Shown piece by piece: positions 48,107 through 58,804 of a stretch of 64,000 nt of DNA (position 1 is the first letter of the stretch; every line of letters begins with the position of its first letter). The stretch spans positions 62,001 through 126,000 of the forward strand of contig JAUIRK010000854.1 in the NCBI GenBank assembly GCA_030549495.1, read 5' to 3'. This DNA is from Nectonema munidae. Its lineage: Eukaryota; Nematomorpha; Nectonematoida; Nectonematidae. Both the position numbers and the translations under genes were made by a program. Below the pieces are notes generated by a model. It saw only the letters and a program-made list of their open reading frames with translations, did no database searches and was not told the origin of the DNA.

Positions 48107-49628
48107 ATAAATGTAATCGTTATATTTTCCCTGATTCTGCACTCAATTCTTACACAGTTTTCCATCAATGATAATGAAAACCAGTTATTGGCTGCCATCA
48201 ATACTGTCTTCAATGAAAATAAAACGGATTCCATCGTGAACAAAGTGGATCAAATTGTTGAGTATGTCGACAGTTTGCCCCATAGCAAAACCTCCTTTCC
48301 CCAAAAGCCCTATCCTTTAAAGCCTAGAGAAGAAGCGATATCCAACATCATACCCAACGATTTCAACTTTGATCACGCCTCTCAAGATCAGATTTCTGGG
48401 AGACAACAACCTAAAAAGTTTTCCATAAATGATGGAGCAATTGGCGATGACCGAATTTTATATTCTGCTTTGAATCGCTTTTACACAACTCTCTACAATC
48501 TTTACACGCGTGATAAGAGAACACGAAAGAGTGAAACGTTTTCCAATTTCGTGATAAAGTATTTGGACGCACTGAAGAAAAATGATTCTCTCGGAAGTTC
48601 TCTAAACTTTGATGGGTCTCTTTATGCTCCAGGGGAAAGAGGTTTTGCGGCTGGAGGGGATAGAAAGAGAGAATCTGGTTTATCATTTTTTCCCAAATCT
48701 TTAGCTGAAAAAACTCTTTTTTTACAAGACAAAGTCCTTCCTTCCCCCTCCATAAATCATTTAAATAGTCGCAAAATTTTCAACAAAAAGTCTCCTAAAG
48801 ATTCTGTGAAAAGTGCGAAAGAGAAAAGAAAGATCACAAAATCTAGTGAAAATCTGGGCGAAACGTTTGCTTTAAAATCCAAGATCAAAGCAAAGAAGAC
48901 AAATAAGAAATGGAAGAAGGCTAAATCTAAAAAAGTTAAAAGTGTTAATAATAATCAGAGCAATGCCAAACACAAAAGCACGCAAAAAAAACTTCACTCA
49001 AAGAAAGACATCAAAGAGGATAAAAAGATGAAAGCTAACGTGAAAAGCGCTGTCGCTAGGAAAGATTCAAACGAAGTACATAAAAGACATTCCACGACAA
49101 TGGAAGATGGAAAGGAGAAGAATAGGGAGGGAGCAATCACTCAGTATCACTATCATTATCATTTCCATGATCAAAGCTCTACAAGCGCTACCTCTAAAGA
49201 CTCGGGCATCCAAATTACTTCACCAGACATTGGAGGGAGAAATCAAGTCAACTTGAGAAAAGCTTTAAAAACAACCTCACTTCAAGGTGAAAGCGTAGAC
49301 AAAATGCAGAACATCATAAAAGAGACATTGAAGAATGACGCAACGATTTACTTAGCAATGGGGGATGATGATGATTTAGTGAGAGACAATACTTCACAAA
49401 GCCAATTTATAGTCAACGCAGGCCCGATCAAATCTTCGATATTGAATAATGGAAGGGTTGTGGGAGGAAGATTTGAGAAGAAGGATCTTGACTCCAAGTA
49501 CGTGCGTTTATGCAACTCATCCCTAGAAAGCAAACAGAGCGCACTTTTTGTGAAGGATTCTCAGGGTGGAGGAATGCAACTTCAAACAAAACTTTCATCA
49601 TCTCTTCCAAGCACAGGACTTGTTAAAG
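48107..49628 (+). CDS. ZP-domain protein, exon 1 of visible part (basic spacer)
   Basis: A single open frame over 490 codons, ending in phase 1 at an AAAG|GTATT donor. The 5' limit is either the acceptor TTACACAG at 48157 or, more attractively, ATATAG at 48106. The latter adds INVIVIFSLILHSILTQ, a hydrophobic run that looks like the core of a signal peptide continued from an upstream exon. The protein is then acidic/neutral, has a dibasic DKRTRK site (about 48510), and becomes strongly Lys-rich and probably disordered from about 48760 to 49110, followed by an alternating His motif QYHYHYHFHD (49143-49171) and DDDDL (about 49370). I recognise no domain in this exon. Its role is inferred from the ZP exons it splices to. 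Confidence 0.75.
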
Positions 49629-50061
49629 GTATTATTACCATTTTATACTTTCACATTCCATGCTAGAAAATGATTGGATGCTTTAGAGGAAACTGCATGA
49701 AACGCATTCTAATACTTCTTCAAGTCCATCTCTAAGAGGGCTTAAGAATCATATAGCTTTAAAGAAAAAGGAGATTTTACAAAGTATTCAACGATTTTTC
49801 ATGTCACATGAAGTTTGAAAGTCAGAAGAATTATTTATAAATTCGCCAATATTATAGTCTGCTCAAGTATTGGGAATAAACTTTTTTAGACACTAGTTTG
49901 GATATAAAAATAAAAAATTATTTGAAACAATTGTATGATCTTCGATAAAATCAATAGATGGAACAATCGATGAAGTAATTGATCGAATTTAATCGAAAAC
50001 GATAAAAACTACGGACTAATTACGACTATATAGTTTCAAAGTACTAAAATTTGATGCAAAA

Positions 50062-50460
50062 ACTAAAAAATGGCGTCCAACATATCACAATGGCGCGAAT
50101 ATATTTAAACATAAAGAGTAAATGAAATTTGATTTCCTGAAGTTTAAACCAAATTCTTTTTTATTTTTCTTATACTTACTTGATTTCATAAGCGATCTTC
50201 CTTCTTATCTCTGTGGCTTTTGCTTCTCCTCTCCTCATTCATTTTATTTTACTTTGTGCGACTATGAACGCTTTGGTGTTGGAAATATTATAACAAAAAA
50301 TGTCCCCATATTTCTTCCGTTTTTTATGTTATATATTAGAAATTCTGAAGATCCAACGTTTGTCCAATTAACTAAAAAATGGTGTCCGATATATTTCATA
50401 GACATACTTGTTTAAATATTAACAGTAAATGAAATTTGATTGGTCACTGTACCAATATTT
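50062..50460. repeat. Imperfect direct repeat in intron of ZP gene
   Basis: AAACTAAAAAATGGCGTCC (50062) and AACTAAAAAATGGTGTCC (50371) each begin a related stretch that ends in AGTAAATGAAATTTGATT, about 309 bp apart. The unit seems to be a partial tandem duplication. No coding content. Confidence 0.6.
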
Positions 50461-50674
50461 TTTTCATTTACTTACTTATCTTAATTTTATATGTATATTG
50501 GAAAATTTCTTTAACATAGATCTATAATTATTTTAATATTTATCGTTGATAAAAACAAGTAAAAATTTTGTTGTAAAGAAACTATTATTTGTTCTGACTG
50601 ATTTCCCAAATTATGAAGGAATAATGAAGTTCAATCGTAAAAGAACTTGTGATTTTTTTGCAATTCATTTTCAG

Positions 50675-50865
50675 ACATACAAGTAGTTTGTGATTTCACA
50701 AATGGCAAAATGTTGGCAAAATTTGTCTTCAATGCTCCATTCAAAGGAATCATCTATGCCAAAGGCTTTTACAAATCTCTCAACTGCAGAAAATTTGGTT
50801 CTCACAAAGTTGAAGAAATAATTGAACTTGACATCAAGAGTTGTGGCTTTGAATTTAAGTCAAAT
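50675..50865 (+). CDS. ZP-domain protein, exon 2 (ZP-N, cysteines 1-3)
   Basis: The acceptor TTTTCAG at 50674 takes phase 1 from exon 1 and gives DIQVVCDFTNGKMLAKF, then PFKGIIYAKGFYKSLNC and DIKSCGFEF. This is the beginning of a ZP domain as found in arthropod cuticle and apical-matrix proteins ('V-x-C...M-x-V', 'F-x-G-x-IYAKGF...NC', then 'CG'). The donor is most likely AAT|GTAAAG at 50866 (phase 0). The frame stays open past this point to 50952, but that tail is Lys/Phe-rich and unlike ZP domains. Confidence 0.8.
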
Positions 50866-51863
50866 GTAAAGCACTTTTCTTTTTCATTTTCGATAAAAGG
50901 CAGACATTTTCCCATTTTTAAATATTTTGTTAAAGTAAAAAAACCCTATTAGGATTACCTAGTGGTGGAAAAGTAGGACCTTGATCCATTGGTTCTGTCT
51001 CACATCCCTAAAATCTGTCCAGTTATGGCAGATTATTCTTCTCTTTGATTCAGTATTCAAAAATTTTTCTTTAAAAAAAACAAAAAAAAAATTAAATAAG
51101 CAATACTCATATTTTTCTCAATGACACTGTATTTAGCAGTTATACCCATTTGTCACATTTCGATTCATTTTTAGCATTCATGGGGTTTGGATTATTCTAT
51201 TTATTATTTGTGTAGTATGTGTGTGTATGACAGAAGAAACTAAGGGAATACTAAGTGAGTAAAACTAGTTTTTGGACAAAAAATTTTAGGAACAATATAT
51301 TCAAAAACGTTGGTGAACGGTTCAACCTTTTCGAGATACAATGACAAAAAACTTCTAAAAATACAAAAAAAAAGCCATCTTTTAGATAGAGCGAGGTGGT
51401 GATTAATGAATAAAGTTTAAATTCAACATAAATATAATTCATTATTTAACTTTCTGGGAATGTGGAAATACTCCTTCTAGTGTATTATTATTTATTTATA
51501 TCTGTGAAAATAGCATAATTAGTAGCCAATAAAGTTAGTAAAGTCATCATTTGCAAATCCAAAAAACATTTTACCAATCTAATTAGTGAGTGATGCTAAT
51601 TTTTTCTCTACAATAATGAATCTTATGATCCCATTAATTGATCACACTTGGCAAAGAGTTAGCAAGGCATTTCTGGAGTTAAAGAAATTCAAAGTGCTTA
51701 TCGGGGAATTTTTGTTTTAATATTTTAGCGAACATTAAGATTTTTTTCTATTTCACTCAAATTTTACTTCAAATAATAAAAATTTATATTTGTGTACTTT
51801 TTTTTACTTTTAACATTATAAAAATACAAAACTGTTATTATTACTTTTTTATACGTATTTTAG

Positions 51864-52057
51864 CACACACTTGGCTTTTTGAAAGATGATCGATCAACTT
51901 CATTGCAAAATACGCTAATAGTGATGAATGACTTGGAGAGTGGGATCATGCAGGTGAATGACAGAGGCTTTCGAGTTTCATGCTCACTCCCTGAAGATAA
52001 TGACTCCGAGCAAAACATCTACTTATCGACAAAAGCGACAAGCAGCATCCATGTTAC
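51864..52057 (+). CDS. ZP-domain protein, exon 3 (ZP-N, cysteine 4)
   Basis: The acceptor TATTTTAG at 51863 in phase 0 gives NTLIVMNDLESGIMQVNDRG followed by FRVSCSLPED. This is the standard end of ZP-N ('NTL-x-V-x2-D...GI-x2-x-D...V-x-C'), so the four ZP-N cysteines are complete over exons 2 and 3. The chosen donor is GTTAC|GTATTT at 52058 (phase 2), because it matches the phase of exon 4. GTTACG at 52053 is an alternative. Confidence 0.8.
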
Positions 52058-52439
52058 GTATTTTTACGAATATTTACGATTTAAAACAAAACTTCTACCC
52101 AGCTAACTTCCTTACCACTGATAGCCAATGTTGTGGTTCAAAAACAAATTTCGTATTCTTAAATGCCATAATTGAATATTGTAATATTGTTTTTTTATTG
52201 TATTATTTACATAAAGAGTCAATTCAGAACTTAATTTGAAATAATATAGTTTGGCGGGTAAAATTCAAAGCATCAAATTTGATATATATATATATATATA
52301 TATATAATGTTAGATAAAAAATTCATGTAAAATTAAAAAAAATTGTAAAAATTTATTCAAAATTTTCATTCCAACATAAAAAATAACATAACATAAGCAA
52401 TAAAAAAATAAGGCTTAAATGCCTATGCAAATTGCATCT

Positions 52440-53960
52440 GAGAATTTTCAATTAAGAACACATATCTTTCATTTTCCCCTAAATCGTTTAGCTTCTTTTT
52501 GAAAATATCAACACTTTGAGAAAAAAAGATGTCATTCATTCACTAGGTTATTCCATTTATTATATCTTCTCTGAACAAAGTAGGGCGGAAGGTATTTGTT
52601 CTGACAAGCTTCAGGATTAAATTTGAATGTTTGTGGCCTTGAGATTCTTTGTGAGAATTGAGGCAATACATTATTATCGAGAACCATATTTCCTTTTATG
52701 CTGTTAAGATCGTGATCATTTTATTTCTCAACGCTCTGTAATACAGAGAGGTAAGTTGATGGTTTTTAGTCTTTCAGCACACGCTAAATGACCTAATCCG
52801 TTCAAATTCTTGGTTCACACTCTCTCTACTTTTTTCATGTTAGTTATCGAGAAAGGTGGCAAAAATTACGTTTCCATATTCAAGAATGCGTCTAACCAAA
52901 GATTTATAAAGTGTTTTTAAACATATGAATAGGACTTTTTCATCGCATAAGACACGTGATCTTTGAAAGAGGAATCTGAGTCAATGAATAATCTTAGATC
53001 CATTTGTTTGTCCACTGGCTTTACTCGTCTAACACCAATGTAAAAGGAAACGTCCTCATTTTTATGAATTTGAAGATGGTGAAACTTTTCGAGATTGAGG
53101 TGCAAAGTATGCTGTAGCATATTAATTGAATCTTCGCCAGAACATTTGAATGAATTTTTACATGTGACTTCAGTTTATTGACTATGTTATCTATGAAGAT
53201 AGTGGATAAGATAGGGTCCAGTACGAATCCTTGTGGAATACCGCTAGAGGTGAAAGACTTCCATTTAGACGGAATAAAGATTTTCTATTCAGCATATAAT
53301 CCTTCTTCCAATTTAGAAGATCAACAGTAATAGCAAATGTTTGAAGTTTTAAAATTAGTTTTTCGTGTGGGATAGTATCAAATGCTTTCGGGAAATCAAG
53401 ATACAGAATATTTACTGTTTTGCTTTTATTCATTTCCAATGAGTTCCATTTGTAATCGTGGACTCTTTTGGGGCAGATTCATGTTGGTGCTTTGATATCA
53501 ACTTCTTTTCATTTATATGTGCGAAAACGCTAGCCTTCATTATTTATTCTAGAATTTTAAAAGCTACGCCGTTTACTGACATAGATCTATAATAATTTGA
53601 GAGGTATTTTGTTACCTTTTTTAATGCCTGGCGTGATACAACTGATTTTCCATGACTGTGGAATTTGCATTCGACTTGTTATAAAGAATAGTTAATGGTT
53701 CTGTCATAACATTAACTAGTTTTTTGAAGAAAATAGGTGGAATGTTATCAAGTCATGGAGATTTTGATGTATCTAACTAATGACTGTTGTAGACTTCAGA
53801 TATTGAAATACAAACTTTATCCACTGCCTTCCTAAATATCCTAGGTTCAAGTGTTTTAGTCAAAAGTTGGCCTTTGTTGTGATAAATGGATGAAAAGTAC
53901 TCATTAAAAGCTTCTGGTCATTCAGTATGGTTTGGGACAAAACATGTTTTTTTTCTTCTT
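52440..53960 (-). mobile_element. 5'-truncated LINE in ZP-gene intron
   Basis: On the minus strand fragments run in order: FNEYFSSIY (about 53900), IPPIFFKKLV and EPLTILYN (about 53740-53680), then ILYLDFPKAFDTIPHEKL (about 53410, reverse-transcriptase motif with the first catalytic Asp) and QTFAITVDLLNWKKDYML. Next comes a divergent 53120-52917 segment, and a C-terminal stretch with FVQRRYNKWNNL (about 52560). This order is standard for CR1/Jockey-like LINEs. The endonuclease is missing and the frame is broken many times. It is antisense to the ZP gene. Confidence 0.8.
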
Positions 53961-54410
53961 GTTTATATAATAATTCCACGCTAATTTAGGGTTTTTTTAA
54001 AACCCTAAAAATAAAGAAAATTAAAATAGTTGGTTGGTTTAAAAAGTATTCGGTTAGTTAAAATAAGTTAAATAAAATTTAGATAGTTGCATATGCAGAT
54101 GAGTTTTCAATTTATTTATAAATTATTAAATCGCTTAAAAAATTTTTTTTGATCTTTTATATGAATACAAAATATATTTACAAAATTATTTTTTGGTGAA
54201 TTTAAAATCTAAAAAAATAGTTTAAAAAATTTGTCGATTTTTTTCGGATAAAAAAATTAATTTACATAAAAATTAAAAAAAAAAGTATATTTTTAACTGG
54301 GTAAATTATCGTTTTTACTTTTCATTTTTGAAAATTAGAAAGAATGTCAATATTTTTTCAAGATTTAGCTTACGCAAGGCCTGAAAGTAAAGTTTACTTT
54401 TTACTCGTCA

Positions 54411-54430
54411 ACCCCCCCCCCCCCCCCCCG
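54411..54430 (+). repeat. Poly-C run
   Basis: About 20 consecutive C in the large ZP intron. Length is likely to vary and to be error-prone in assembly. Confidence 0.9.
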
Positions 54431-55487
54431 ATCTGCCTGGATAGAAGTAAAACTTAGAGAGGAGACGGAATTTTGCTGATATTTGTTAGACCTAAAAGTA
54501 GCTTGCGAAAGATTTTCTTAATTTCAAGTAAATTTGTTGCTAATACCAGAATTTTAAAGCTTGTAAGTGATAATGGCGCTCTTAATTCAAAGTGACAATA
54601 CTTCGATTGATACACAGCCATGACATCAATATAATAAGATAATGTCGATAATTAGATTTCCATTCCTTTTCAATGTTTCTTCTTACTTGAATATTCTTGT
54701 ACCGAGTTTAGGAGTATTAATGGAAATGAGGCATTTAAAGAATATTCGGTGCAAATAATGTTAATAGAATTGATTATTATCATCATCATAATCATGCGCT
54801 GAGAGTGAAGTAGGAAGAGAGTTTGTATTGAGTGTAGGAGATTGAGAAATTGGGGATATGATTGTCATGAAGTGTTAATGATAAAGCAGTATTGTGTAAT
54901 ACTGAATATTTAGTAATATGTATTAATAAATATCAGAAAATGGTACTTAAGAATCTGAAAATTTAACCTAATTTGTTTCATAAAATTGGAGCATAGATGT
55001 GTAGTAATTGTCTTCTCATTCGATTTTATTACAGACACAGTTGTAACAAACTTTTTCATAAGAGTATTTTACTCTTATTACTTAAACTATTTGCTTCTCA
55101 AATAGAACACAAAATAATAAAGAGAGGGAGAACAATAGATGTTAGAAGAAAAATGCAAAGCGTTGCTTTTGTTCAAAATGTTAATTTTTTTTATAATGTA
55201 AATAAAAATTTTTTGAAGTTTTAAATTCTTGAATTTTTAACATACTATAAACTTTTTGCTTCATTTTTCCATGAATTTCAACTTTACTGTGAAAAATGGT
55301 TAGCTTATTTGTGAAAATTAGTTTGGGTAAAAAGGAATCTTCAAAATAATAACACACATATATGTCACAATTTATACAAGTACTAGGAAGAACGACTCCG
55401 TATAGAAATGGACAAGAATAATTCTATTACACGAATACATCTCTCGTAAAAGGTGCTAACTGTAATTATATCATAGAACCCTCAAAT

Positions 55488-55550
55488 ATACTATTTTTAG
55501 TTCTATATTGTCTTTTTGCTTCGTCCTTTAGCGATTCTAAACAAATAATC
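55488..55550 (-). repeat. Heptad-coding dispersed repeat (locus 4)
   Basis: The minus strand shows LESLKDE in one frame and KDNIELKIVY in the next, the same closing motif as the other loci with one frame change between. Confidence 0.4.
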
Positions 55551-55792
55551 TCATGTATTTTTGAAATAATGTTAAACGTCATTATCAAAGATATTGCCAA
55601 ATTAAAGTGGAAAATTTAATAATTAAGAAGGTAAATGAAAAATAATTTGAAAAAATAATAAAAATTTAAAATTATTTAATTGCTAATTCCTTGTCTAAAA
55701 AAAGTTCGAAAATTTATTCTGAAAAAAAAGTTCAAGTAAAAATGACATATCTGTCAAAACAATATAAACATAATAAAATTAAATTCCCATAG

Positions 55793-55835
55793 AATTGCAA
55801 AAGGATAAAATAGAACTAAAAATGGTATTAACTGA
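55793..55835 (+). repeat. Heptad-coding dispersed repeat (locus 5)
   Basis: The plus strand reads IELQKDKIELKMVL. At the nucleotide level it is nearly identical to locus 3 and points towards the inverted locus 4, about 240 bp to its left. Confidence 0.45.
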
Positions 55836-56005
55836 GCTAAAAGTTCATTCGCCCAAATGTCTATCGACCAAATATCCGGGTACCATCCGGAGACATAATG
55901 TCTGTTCACGGTTTTTATATAATTTGTTAATAAATAAAACTTTCAAAGGGTATTAAGTTATTATAAAAAAATTGAAATTAAAAGATACTATATCAATAAA
56001 CTAAG

Positions 56006-58137
56006 CAGGGGTTCTCAGCCTTTTTTGACCTACGTCCCCTGTTATGTAACTACAAATTTTTACGCCCCCTTCCTGTTTCTCTCTCATACTTTTCATCTTA
56101 CTCTCCTTACCCTATCCTCTCCACCTTCCTCCCTCTTACCTATGCTAGTCTTCTTGTTTTTACCGTCCAAAATACTTTTATGAAAATTGAAAAAACAAAG
56201 ACATTTTTATTTAATAAAACTGAAAAAAGTTTAATGAGATTTTTAGCATTGCTTCGACGCCGCAATTTTAGGTATTCTCGGTTCAATTCCACTGATTGCA
56301 CAACTTTATCATTCTTTATGTTTAATTTGTTTCTTGAATTTGTTTTTATTGAAAAAACAGCAGAGAATGCGGACTCACAGAGATAAGTTGAACCAAAACT
56401 TTTAAAGCCTTACTCGCGACTTTAGAATAAATACTGCTATATTTAATCCAAAATGCATCAAGATCTCTTTAAAATTACTCTCAGCAACTGAATCAAATTT
56501 CAATTCGAGTAATTCTTCTTGACACATTTTCAACTTCACACTGGAAAGGGTTTGAGATAAACTTCCAACTCTCTCGATTTTCATCAATGTTGGGAAAGTA
56601 TTTTTAAAACTCTTCTTTCAAATGCAGGACTACTTGCTTTTTTTTAAATCTAAGCACATATCACTTCTATCAAGAGCCAAATCAAAGTTTGTGAAAGCTG
56701 CTGTATTATTTTGCTCAATTCTATTTTTACATAAATCTAGATTTGCAATGAAAGTGCGAATTATGTCGTTGTAAGTTAAAATGTTCATATTTTTGCCTTG
56801 AAGTTTGAGATTCAGCGCGTTTAATGTTTCGAAAATATCAACCAAATATGCCATGCAAATTTGAAAGTTTGTAGATTTGAACTTTGTTAAAAGATTGGTT
56901 TTATTTTGTATTTTCAAGAAAGCTTCAACTTCCGTCCGCAATTCGTATATTCTTCCAAGCATATTACCTCTGGAAAGCCAACACGTCTTTGTGTAAAAAA
57001 GTAGGTTTTTTGCTTCTGATCCCATATCTTCGCACAAAACATTCATTTGTTGAGGCAATGTTCGAGACACGAGAGCTTCACGGTGAATAATACAGTGATT
57101 TATTGAAATTGATTTATTCTTTCGTTTGAGCAAGGCAGTAAACCCAGAATTCATTCCTATCATAGCAGGTGCTCCATCATTGCACACACCAACTTCTTGA
57201 TCTGATCCAAAACCTGAATTCGGATGTCTTCTGAAAGCTCATCAATTCTTCTTTTCACTGTGTCATCAGACAAAGAAATATGTTAGAGTTTTTTTGAACT
57301 GTGGGACGTGGGTACCATAAAATCAGTTCCGTGGCTAGAAGTAGTGATGGATCAATTTTTACCCATGTCATGACTTTTTATTTTTCGCTATTAGCAAGGA
57401 AATTTCATAAAAGGCTTGGACAGCTTTCAAATTCTGTTTTAAAAATGGGGACTGTTGGTCAAGTTTAACATTTTTCAGTGAGTCTCGTTTTGCTTCAAAA
57501 AATGAGAGTGGTTTGTTTGTGAGTGTAGGGTGGGTGGTTTTCAGGTGGCGTTCAAGACGATTTGGCCTCATTGAATCATTGCTCAAAACTTTGTAGCAAA
57601 TAACACATTGAGGAAATTGAACATCATTCTTTTGAAGGAAAATAAATCCGTATTTCAAATACTCATCTTGATAATAATCTCTCTTTTTGGAATTCATTGG
57701 AAAAAAATATAGGTTACAAATAATACAAATAATTTGTACTAAATGCAAATAGCATCGAGTGAAAATTGATATAAATATAAATTGATATTTTAATACAAAT
57801 CAAAAAAGAAATTTTTTTTTATAAATTACTTGTTTATACACTGTTAAAAGAAATAATATAAACAGACCAGAATTAATCGAGCTCCGCCATTTTGAAAATT
57901 TGAATAGGAAGAATATTTAAATATCAAACATGATATTTAATTTTATCAACATGATTTAAGAGGGGCGAGGATTATCCGCTTACTATTTAACAAACCTAAA
58001 AAAATCTCAGTGATTGAAGTTCAAAAATTTTTTAAAAAACATACAGGAAAAATGATTTTTTTCACCAGCAGTTTACGCCCCCTTGATTCCTTCTCACGCC
58101 CCCAAGGAGGGCGCGCCCCACCGGTTGAGAACACGTG
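56006..58137 (-). mobile_element. hAT transposon (ZBED5/Charlie-like) in ZP-gene intron
   Basis: A 2132-bp element with inverted ends CAGGGGTTCTCAGCC and (reversed) CACGTGTTCTCAACC, flanked by AACTAAG on both sides (55999-56005, 58138-58144), a 7-8 bp target duplication. CAGGGGTTCTCA ends are typical of Charlie-type hAT. The whole interior is the transposase gene on the minus strand. Confidence 0.88.
56190..57688 (-). pseudogene. ZBED5-like hAT transposase, internally deleted
   Basis: From the N-terminus: KKRDYYQDEYLKYGF and a BED finger QCVICYKVL...RHLKTTHP (57690-57550), a KRRIDELSEDIRIQV stretch (about 57240), then VCNDGAPAMIGMNSGF and CIIHREALVSRTLP (57187-57050), LLFYTKTCWLSRGNML (about 57000), a helical insertion, and finally FGSTYLCESAFSAVFSIKT...LNIKND (56400-56290), the C-terminal dimerisation domain. 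The DDE-containing segment normally lying between KRRID and CNDGAP is deleted with a frame change at about 57190, and a further frame change falls near 56600. The order and spacing otherwise match the ZBED5/SCAND3 group, whose members have been domesticated in vertebrates; this copy is dead. Confidence 0.85.
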
Positions 58138-58643
58138 AACTAAGCATATTATTGAGAAATTAAACTTTAAGTTTTAATTAGATATGAAAAAAAAGTATTT
58201 TATTTTTCTTTCAAACTAACTGAAATATAAAATAACAAACGAATCATTTCGTTAATAAATCTAAACTAATAAATAATTATTAATTAAGTAAAACACCGAA
58301 CTAAATGTTTAAGATGATTTTGTTGAATTAAGATCTAAAATTGGAAGACTTTGTATCATATTTATATTAGATATTGAAATGATCCTGAAGACCGCATTTA
58401 ATCAGCGGGTTGTATGTTTGACTCCCCCAGATTTTATTAGGGTTTCAATATTTAGGGTTTCAATATCCATTGAAATAATATATTCTAGCTATTTTTTATG
58501 ATCGATATCCTTCTGTTTATATAATACCTTCACAAAATTTCAGGCGTGAAAGCAGGCTTAAAACGCCTATATCAAAAGTGAGAGTAAATTCAAAATAAAA
58601 AAAACATTTTAACATAAATCAATTCAAGCTTGATTCCTTTAAG

Positions 58644-58804
58644 AATGAAGCATAGAAATGTGAAATCGACGAGTGAAGTAAAACTTCCTTCCGCTAAGAT
58701 GCAGATTCTGTTTGGAAAATCCCTGGATTTGAAGTTGGCGACAAGTAGTCTAAAGCTGGGCGAACTTGGTACTCTGGCACTCACTTTCCACTCACCCATT
58801 CAAG
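58644..58804 (+). CDS. ZP-domain protein, exon 4 (start of ZP-C)
   Basis: After a 6.6-kb intron, the acceptor TTCCTTTAAG at 58643 in phase 2 gives VKLPSAKMQILFG, then LKLGELGTLALTFHSPIQ. This fits the beginning of ZP-C ('M-x-I-x-x-G...(V/S)-x-(L/I)G-x-x-LTL-x-(V/F)'). The exon ends at CAAG|GTATTT in phase 1. The remaining ZP-C cysteines, furin site and membrane anchor are not found before 64000, so the gene continues outside the window or in exons I missed. It is the weakest of the four exons, but the splice phase agrees. Confidence 0.6.

Noticed and set aside
48411-49610. Minus-strand open frames antisense to the ZP exon
   Set aside because: They are shadows of the long plus-strand coding exon.
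50866-50952. Reading exon 2 of the ZP gene through to the stop at 50952
   Set aside because: The extension is unlike ZP domains, while a GTAAAG donor at 50866 joins exon 3 in phase and completes the ZP-N pattern.
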